Assembly (NCBI GenBank): GCA_949752735.1
Contig: OX457046.1
Coordinates: 38,677,649-38,741,648, forward strand
Source of the DNA: Lumbricus terrestris
Lineage: Eukaryota > Annelida > Clitellata > Crassiclitellata > Lumbricidae
Direction of reading: 5' to 3'
DNA: 64,000 nt
The notes under the pieces are model-generated. The model was not told the DNA's origin, did not search any database, and saw only the letters and a program-made list of their open reading frames with translations. The translations under genes were made by a program, and so were the position numbers. Position 1 is the first letter of the stretch; every line of letters begins with the position of its first letter. Below, piece by piece: positions 57,505-64,000 of this stretch.

Positions 57505-57783
57505 ATGATGGTGCTCTGCCCGAAGGCAAGTTCATTGGCTTTACGCCCCTGGGGATGAGATGAGTGAGGTGGTTTCCCGTTGCCTTCCCCACAGACAATG
57601 ATGGGTAAGCAACTTGCCCAAGGTCGCTCCGCAGGAGCTTGCACCCCTGCGTCCCACACGTGCTAGCCCGAGATATCTAAATCTCTAAATGTCAACTCCC
57701 AGCCCGGGGCTTGAACCGCAGTCCGTTGCAACCAACAGACGAATGCAGCTCGCGCTTACCGGTGTAGCTAACTAGGCCATCTC
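57505..57783 (-). mobile_element. tRNA-derived SINE, family 2, copy 1
   Basis: On the minus strand a box A (TAGTTAGCTACACCGG, ~57759-57774) precedes a box B (GGTTCAAGCCC, complement of 57707-57717). A long body follows with GGGACGCAGGGGTGCAAG, CCTTGGGCAAGTTGCTTAC and GGGAAACCACCTCACTCATC. A second copy is at 59655-59915. Confidence 0.88.
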
Positions 57784-58104
57784 CTTTCGATGACAAAGTA
57801 GATTTCAATACTTTCATGTCGATTATATGCAAAGTGTAGTTTATGGACCTTTAAATCAAATAAACAAGGAAAACTTGTGTAAACACTTACGTTGATAAGC
57901 CATGGTAAGAAGTTTATACTTTGTATATGAATCAGTTATTAAAATTGCGCATAATTATGTCATGGGCCTGGAAGCTCTGCTTTGTTTCTGAATGTTTCTT
58001 TATATTTTCTCTATTTCTGATGGTAACATGAATATTACGTGCGCCATGCATGGCCAATTTCTGGTGGTGCTGTGCCCTCACTGGCCTCGCAGTTGTCGTC
58101 CATG

Positions 58105-58158
58105 ACCACCACCACCACCACCACCACCACCACCACCACCACCACCACCACCACCACT
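58105..58158. repeat. (CCA)n trinucleotide tract
   Basis: Pure CCA/ACC units, 34 bases before the start of the 128-codon frame. Confidence 0.95.
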
Positions 58159-58191
58159 TTATAGACAGACTATATTATTGTACAGTGTGCA

Positions 58192-58578
58192 ATGCACACC
58201 AATGAGAGGTTCGTGTTATCCATAATCATCGTCCTTATCATAGACGTCAACGGCTTGAACGGCATGCGTCTCTTAGAAGACCTCGAGGTTCAAGTAACAC
58301 GGTGCCAACGTTTCGAGACGATACCTCTTGGGATGTGTGTCACCCAGACATCGGACGCTAATTGCTTTCATCGAGTCGAAACTATGAACAACAAACACGA
58401 AGAGTATCGACACGTTGAGATGTTATTATACTTGATACGAGAGCACAGTGTCAAAGCTGTCTCCGATCTGGTGATGATATTGAACGTGGCATACACGTTT
58501 TCGCTATATCACTATACAGAACTAAGCAGCTCTATGCTCCCATCGAAACGGAAGCGGTTTTATGTCAGACTCACTTGA
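58192..58578 (+). CDS. Hypothetical small protein, possibly secreted (128 aa)
   Basis: The first 24 residues (MHTNERFVLSIIIVLIIDVN...) form a charged start and a hydrophobic core like a signal peptide. The rest has three cysteines (TRCQRF, GMCVTQ, NCFHR) and an amphipathic C-terminal part (HVEMLLYLIREHSVKAVSDL). It is the longest frame in the window with ordinary amino-acid composition outside the GPCR and the retrotransposon. I do not recognise the family. The C-terminal helices loosely recall a death-fold (CARD) spacing, which is speculative. It could also be an exon of a longer gene or a chance frame. No splice sites, TATA box or polyadenylation signal were established; AATAAA at 58735 belongs to a retroposon tail. 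Confidence 0.3.
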   Translation: MHTNERFVLSIIIVLIIDVNGLNGMRLLEDLEVQVTRCQRFETIPLGMCVTQTSDANCFHRVETMNNKHEEYRHVEMLLYLIREHSVKAVSDLVMILNVAYTFSLYHYTELSSSMLPSKRKRFYVRLT

Positions 58579-58689
58579 TGACCTCTTGCGATTTTAATAA
58601 CGCCTATATATTGCAGGCTGTCTGTTCATTTAGTACAGTTAAGATTTGTGTATTCTGTGATCTCCGTTCTTTTGAATTGTTTAAACTGC

Positions 58690-58770
58690 ATAATTGTGCA
58701 TTGTAACCGGTTGCGGTGTGTCAAACCGATTGTTAATAAAGAGAATATTATCATTATTATTATTGTTATT
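58690..58770 (+). mobile_element. Retroposon 3' end with ATT tail
   Basis: GTAACCGGTTGCGGTGTG, GATTGTTAATAAAGAG, then TTATTATTATTG. It matches 54128-54206 on the opposite strand, which has a TATAC tail instead. Confidence 0.55.
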
Positions 58771-58892
58771 TATAGGGAACATGAGGCGCTTACTAGGAGC
58801 GTTCTTTTAGGACACCATTATAACACTATTACTAATGCTATATAACCGAAATCTGATAAGTGCCGCATATCGAACTTCACTGTTACATGGTT

Positions 58893-59375
58893 AGACTCTT
58901 TTAGTGCCAATACTAAGCCTGACATTAAACTGCGATAACTCCTATTATAGCCTAGATACTGGGCCGCATATTTTGCAACTCCGCCACTTCATACTATTTG
59001 GGAGTGCCAGTCCCAAGTATGGATAAAGGAGGAGGGCCATGACAGCGACCTTTGTTATTGCACGGTGTCGTCAAGCTGAAACAACTACTATTGTTATTGC
59101 GCCACTGTTTGTGCTCTTGCAGTGCCAGTCCAAAGCCTAGATAAAGGAGGAGGGCGACCCTAACGATCTTCGCCATCGTACAGATTTCGTTATACTGAAA
59201 CCGCAACAACATTGGTGGCCGGGTTAAAGACTGCAGTAGCCTACTCTACGTATACACACATCTAAAACGCTGCCAACCAGGCATGACTTTACTGCCTGGC
59301 AATGCCTGTCTCGAGTGTGGGTTGAGAGGGAGAGGCTGGTGCTAGTAATTCTTTTGATCACAAAGCGTCATTAAG
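58893..59375 (-). repeat. Dispersed repeat K, cluster of four copies
   Basis: Four consecutive K-type units in the same orientation start near 58893 (weak), 58978, 59092 and 59285. Each retains AGTGCCAGTCC or a variant, GATAAAGGAGGAGGGC, and a CGTCAAGCTGAAAC-like end. Spacing is 85-195 bases, so this is either local amplification or repeated insertion. Confidence 0.65.
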
Positions 59376-59654
59376 CTGGAATCGTTATATTACTTCCCGC
59401 AGGGTCTTGCATCGAAATATCTCATGGATCTCATTCGTTCTCCTCTTGTTGTATCTTCTCATCGCCCTATAAAAGAACATCATTTCCTATTTAAAAAAAA
59501 TTATATTGGATTGTGGAATTATGATTTTGTGCTATTTTAAAACATTTTGACATTGATTGTATTTAGAAATGATGTACGTTTGTTTATTATTATGCCATGT
59601 CTGCATGTACATGTGCACCAAAATGCGGATAGCAATTGGTATGATGATGATGGT

Positions 59655-59915
59655 TCTCTGAAGGCAGGTTCATTGGCTTTACGCCCCTGCAGGGGTGATG
59701 AGATGAGTGAGGTGGTTTCCCGTTGCCTTCCCCACAGACAATGATGGGTAAGCAACTTGCCCAAGGTCGCTCCGCAGCAGCTTGCACCCCTGCGTCCCGC
59801 ACGTGCTAGCCCGAAATATCTAAATCTCTGAATGTCAACTCCCAGCCCGGGGCTTGAACCGCAGTCCGTTGCAACCAACAGACGAATGCTGCTCTCGCTT
59901 ACCGATGTAGCTAAT
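59655..59915 (-). mobile_element. tRNA-derived SINE, family 2, copy 2
   Basis: Body and box B (complement of 59850-59860) match copy 1 closely. Box A lies at about 59901-59914. It has a 5-base insertion near GCCCCTGCAGGGGTG relative to copy 1. Confidence 0.88.
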
Positions 59916-60094
59916 ATTAAGCAATTGGTATATTAAAGAATATTCTTATCTTATCTTATCTTATATGTCCGTTCTCTGGACACGGCTGACTTGTTTTACC
60001 ACCATTGCTCAAACTCGATCCTTTACCATCATTGAGCACTCTTTAAGAAATTTCCTTCCCAACACTCTACATTATGGATGGCTGTCTGCATCTC

Positions 60095-60195
60095 CATTTT
60101 CTTAAGACTGTTTAGTTTTTCTACAGGGTTGTTGCACTGGGAGCGCTACTGAATGACCACGGCTGTGAGCGGCGCTATATAAATCACTAATTACA
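60095..60195 (+). mobile_element. LINE/SINE 3' tail fragment
   Basis: GGGAGCGCTACTGAATGAC and GAGCGGCGCTATATAAATCA (signature at 60172-60184) with an ATTACATTACAAT tail, as at 28415-28445. Confidence 0.7.
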
Positions 60196-60244
60196 TTACA
60201 ATACTACAAGATAGGCAAAAGACACGGTGGGCGACGGGTTAGAA

Positions 60245-61734
60245 CAGCGGTTCTCAACCTTTTTATTGCGGCGACCCCTTGGTAAGCTTTCGAAAGTTGT
60301 CACGACCCCTAACAACAAAATTGATCGCGTTTCTAACTCCGTCACTGCATTTTTGTCACCATTGTCATGCATTTTCACTTCATAATTCGAAACTGCTTTT
60401 GGCAATTGTGTGAGGTTTCCTGGCTCTGAATGGCGATTCTGCAAGAGTGCTATTTGAAGTTCAAGTTTCACAAGTCTGTTCAGTTTGTGACACTTCAACA
60501 ACTGCCACGCCTGGTTACTGGAACTTCTCTCTCACTCCCATCTCATGCGTGCCTTCATGGCGTCATCAGCTGTTCTAAAAATACTGCTTATGATTTCCAG
60601 CATAGTTGCGATGGCACTTCAGTTTATTTTTCGGATTTCATCGATTCAGACTATTCATGAGTCAAGATGCATCTATTAAACAATAAATAGCCTAGGCTAC
60701 TCTGAAAATTGGCAATTAGTTCTTCTTTTCTTAACTCAATAGGCTACTCTGAAAATTCTTCATTAGCAGTTCTTTTCTTAACACTCTTTTAACCTAGCCG
60801 ATTCATTTTGTAAATGCTATTTGTGTTCTCTATGAATGCAACGAGCAGGGAAGAGGCTTGAGAAAGTTCGTTGTCAAAAGTTTTTGAATTTCCACACTGC
60901 AATGGTGGCATTTTAGGTTGTAATATTAGCAAAATTGGTCATCATTATTTTATTTGCTGCTAGTCGTGGTTCAAAACTTCAAAAGTGTCCCTCCCATTAT
61001 TATTATTGTTTTTGTATCCACTCTGCCATGATCGCATTTTAATCTGTGGGGTCCAAAAAAGCCTCATAATTTCAATACTGATAGACTTCAATAAATGTCC
61101 TTCCAAGGCTTCCCCATTGGTTAAATTATATTTTATTTGCGCTTTACTCATGACTTCAGTGCTCAAGAATGTGGTTTAAAATTTCAACAAATATTTCAAC
61201 CTCATTGTTTAATTTGCACACGGTAATTATAGAATTTTATACTGACATCTTTAAAAAAAAAATTATTATGGATAACAAGGTAGAAATTATTGATTATCTA
61301 GGAAATAATTATTTCTGAAATATTGGGGACACTGTAAGCAGCTCAGTCCCCACAACAGACTTCGGGAGACCGCCCTCGCTGCATAATTATGTCTCAAAAG
61401 TCTCCGCCCATGTATTGGCCTGACTAGCGGACAGCACAGATTCTATGAGCAAACCGAATATTGTTCCTTTTTTAGAACAATGGTAAGAGTGGAATCTACA
61501 CTTTAAAACAAAAATCACAAAAATAAAATTAGCTGCTGCATGCTATATAGCCTAATGGTTCATAGCAAAAGTATAAGTAAGCTAAAAAAATTATTTGAAG
61601 TTGATAGAGCAGAAAACGCTGAAATCGCCATAATTGTGAACATCTTTTGCAAATTTCTGAAGGGTTCAGGTGACCCCTGGAAAATCGTCAGGCGACCCCC
61701 GTGGGGATCGCGACCCACAGGTTGAGAACCGCTG
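60245..61734. mobile_element. 1490-bp hAT-type element with CAGCGGTTC ends
   Basis: The left end is CAGCGGTTCTCAACCT and the right end is its exact complement (16 bases). GCGACCCC-type subterminal sequence is present at both ends. The 8-mer GGTTAGAA is duplicated exactly (60237-60244 and 61735-61742). CAGNGGTTCTCAACCT ends are well known for Charlie-like hAT families in animals. The interior has a ~60-base tandem duplication (60690-60785, GGCTACTCTGAAAATT) and no transposase frame. Confidence 0.94.
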
Positions 61735-61742
61735 GGTTAGAA

Positions 61743-62200
61743 CAATCAGCTTAGACACCCTTATATGTTGTCATAAGATACTATAATAATTACAAGACTT
61801 GTTAGTTTGCATGTATTTCGGATTGACTAAATAATAATTATGTAGTTGTACCAGTTCTAACATTATAAAAAAAGGTGAGCACGATTCGGGATAAATTCTT
61901 AATAAAAGATGTCAGGCCGTTGAACAGCTGATGGCGTAACTTGATGATTGGAGTGGTTAGAGATCGTTCCCTTTGTTCTGCGTTTACAGTGCGGCTTTGA
62001 CCCCCACCACCTTTGTACAGATCTAGAAACAAGTATTTTATATCCACAATTACCATATACGCCAATGTATTCATGCTTAATCAAGAAGGTGCCTAATAAT
62101 TGTGTAGAAAGGAATAACATCAACAAGAGTCATGGATTTAATAATAGTAATAATAATGATTACGAAAATGATAAAAATGAAAATAATAATAATAGTGGCA
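61743..62200. other. Gene-free interval
   Basis: Short frames only; nothing recognised. Confidence 0.45.
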
Positions 62201-62203
62201 ATA

Positions 62204-62870
<667 letters not shown>

Positions 62871-63007
62871 AGTCGCACTCCAAAGAGGAAATTCGTTGTC
62901 AGTGTTGGGCACGACGGAACTTGACAGCCTAGACATTGAGAGGCCTAAGGCCTAACGTTGAAAACGATTATTTTTACTTGTCCGCATGTGATTGTGTTAG
63001 TTTTTGA

Positions 63008-63139
<132 letters not shown>

Positions 63140-63339
63140 CATATCTCTGTGTAGCCTTTACTCATTTACCGCGTTTTTCCTGAATTGAACACCTTTCAAA
63201 TGAATGCAAAACTGCTATATACATTTTTGCGCGGTTCCGTTTATCAGATTGAAAATGGCGCCTTACATTTATCTCTATGAATGGTTTAAGACTTTGACAA
63301 AAAATTCTGCGTGCTTGCCAAAACGAATAACGTCACTGC

Positions 63340-63512
63340 ATTCCGGTTCGAATCTACCTCAGAGCCGCCATATCGAGACCTTCGGTAAGTGCTTCATAGT
63401 AATTGCTCGGTCTCTTCGGCGTGACACTCCGATGCAGTGCTCGCGCTGTAATCGGGAACGCCTCTGAGTAAAGATCCTGGGTGCTATAGAAATGGAGAAA
63501 ATAAGTAGATAT
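63340..63512 (+). mobile_element. SINE family 1, 5'-truncated copy
   Basis: Box B-like GGTTCGAATCT is at 63345-63355. The body is CAATTGCTCGG-like, then GCTCGCGCTGTAATCGGGA, CGCCTCTGAGTAAAGAT and GCTATAGAAATGGAG, as in 13304-13520. Box A is not recognisable. Confidence 0.75.
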
Positions 63513-63884
63513 GCATACACAATTACAATATACTTATGTATGTATGTCCACTTGCTTATTTAGAATGTTTAGAATTTAGAATAGAGTTCTAATTTATATT
63601 ATACACATAATATATAATAATTATTAGATTTAAATAGTGTCGCTGCCTAGAGTTCATTTTCGATTGTGAAATCACTTAAACTTTGCGCATTGAACACCTT
63701 TAAAAATGAAATACCAAGGTTTTAAATAAACTCAGAGCCTAACGCCTGGAGTTCGGATTGTTCCATTTGAAAAAGTGCATACAAATTTGACGAACATTTG
63801 TCGTAACCGGAGGACTGGATATCTTAAAATAGAATCATTAAATAACGTTTTGGTTCAGTAATCTACTTATTTCGTGACCGCCTG

Positions 63885-63978
63885 TAATCTGGTTGTGTCA
63901 CTGCCAACTACCAAGTCTGAATAAGGCGTAAGGTGACGCTAATTATTGTTACTATGACGCCCCGTCGTTAAGAAGTAT
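63885..63978 (-). repeat. Dispersed repeat K, copy at right edge
   Basis: GTGTCACTGCCAACTACCAA, TAAGGCGTAAGGTGACGCTA and a CGTCGTTAAG end keep the K order with more divergence. The stretch 63513-63884 holds nothing else recognised. Confidence 0.5.
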
Positions 63979-64000
63979 ATATATCATGGTGATATTAATG

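Overview
This is a gene-poor, repeat-dense stretch of animal nuclear DNA. Overall base composition is AT-rich and simple repeats are abundant: trinucleotide tracts of several hundred bases, (AT)n, (CA)n, (GA)n and polypyrimidine runs. There is no bacterial-style gene packing. Intronless rhodopsin-class GPCR genes, tRNA-derived SINEs, LINE 3' ends carrying a GCGCTATATAAAT signature, many hAT-type DNA transposons and a strong excess of the palindrome TAGGCCTA together suggest a marine invertebrate, most likely a deuterostome such as an echinoderm. The species cannot be fixed from the sequence alone.

The only convincing host gene is a single-exon orphan GPCR at 20884-21954 (356 aa). A close paralogue at 9361-10433 is a pseudogene with a 5-base insertion and a nonsense codon. 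The two lie about 11.5 kb apart in the same orientation and share homologous 5' and 3' flanks, so they arose by DNA duplication. A second, much weaker candidate is a 128-aa reading frame with a signal-peptide-like start at 58192-58578.

Mobile DNA makes up most of the rest. Ten TIR elements can be delimited. Seven have perfect 8-bp target-site duplications and two have near-perfect ones, which points to the hAT superfamily. They are: a decayed 5.15-kb element with transposase remnants (3332-8484); short MITEs at 8758-9018, 30472-30637 and 46198-46442; an element carrying its own 120-bp minisatellite (14778-15567); a nested pair (17075-19229 inside 16399-19517); a near-identical sister of the nested copy (47098-49208); and a 1.49-kb element with CAGCGGTTC ends (60245-61734). 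The element at 154-587 has long TIRs but no clear target duplication.

A young Ty3/gypsy-type LTR retrotransposon fills 22786-27496. It has LTRs, a primer-binding site, a polypurine tract and a 4-bp target duplication. Its single 872-codon frame encodes Gag, a CCHC knuckle and an aspartic protease, and keeps only the start of reverse transcriptase. The catalytic RT, RNase H and integrase are missing. A string of short stem-loops lies between the frame and the 3' LTR, and the 3' LTR carries one extra 131-bp tandem unit.

The remainder consists of 5'-truncated LINE fragments, three tRNA-like or LINE-tailed short repeat families, an unnamed dispersed repeat (called K here, about eleven copies), a ~1.5-2 kb tandem duplication at 35437-38908, and minisatellites with 13-, 24-, 60-, 118- and 120-bp periods. 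The many long open frames in trinucleotide tracts are low-complexity artefacts.
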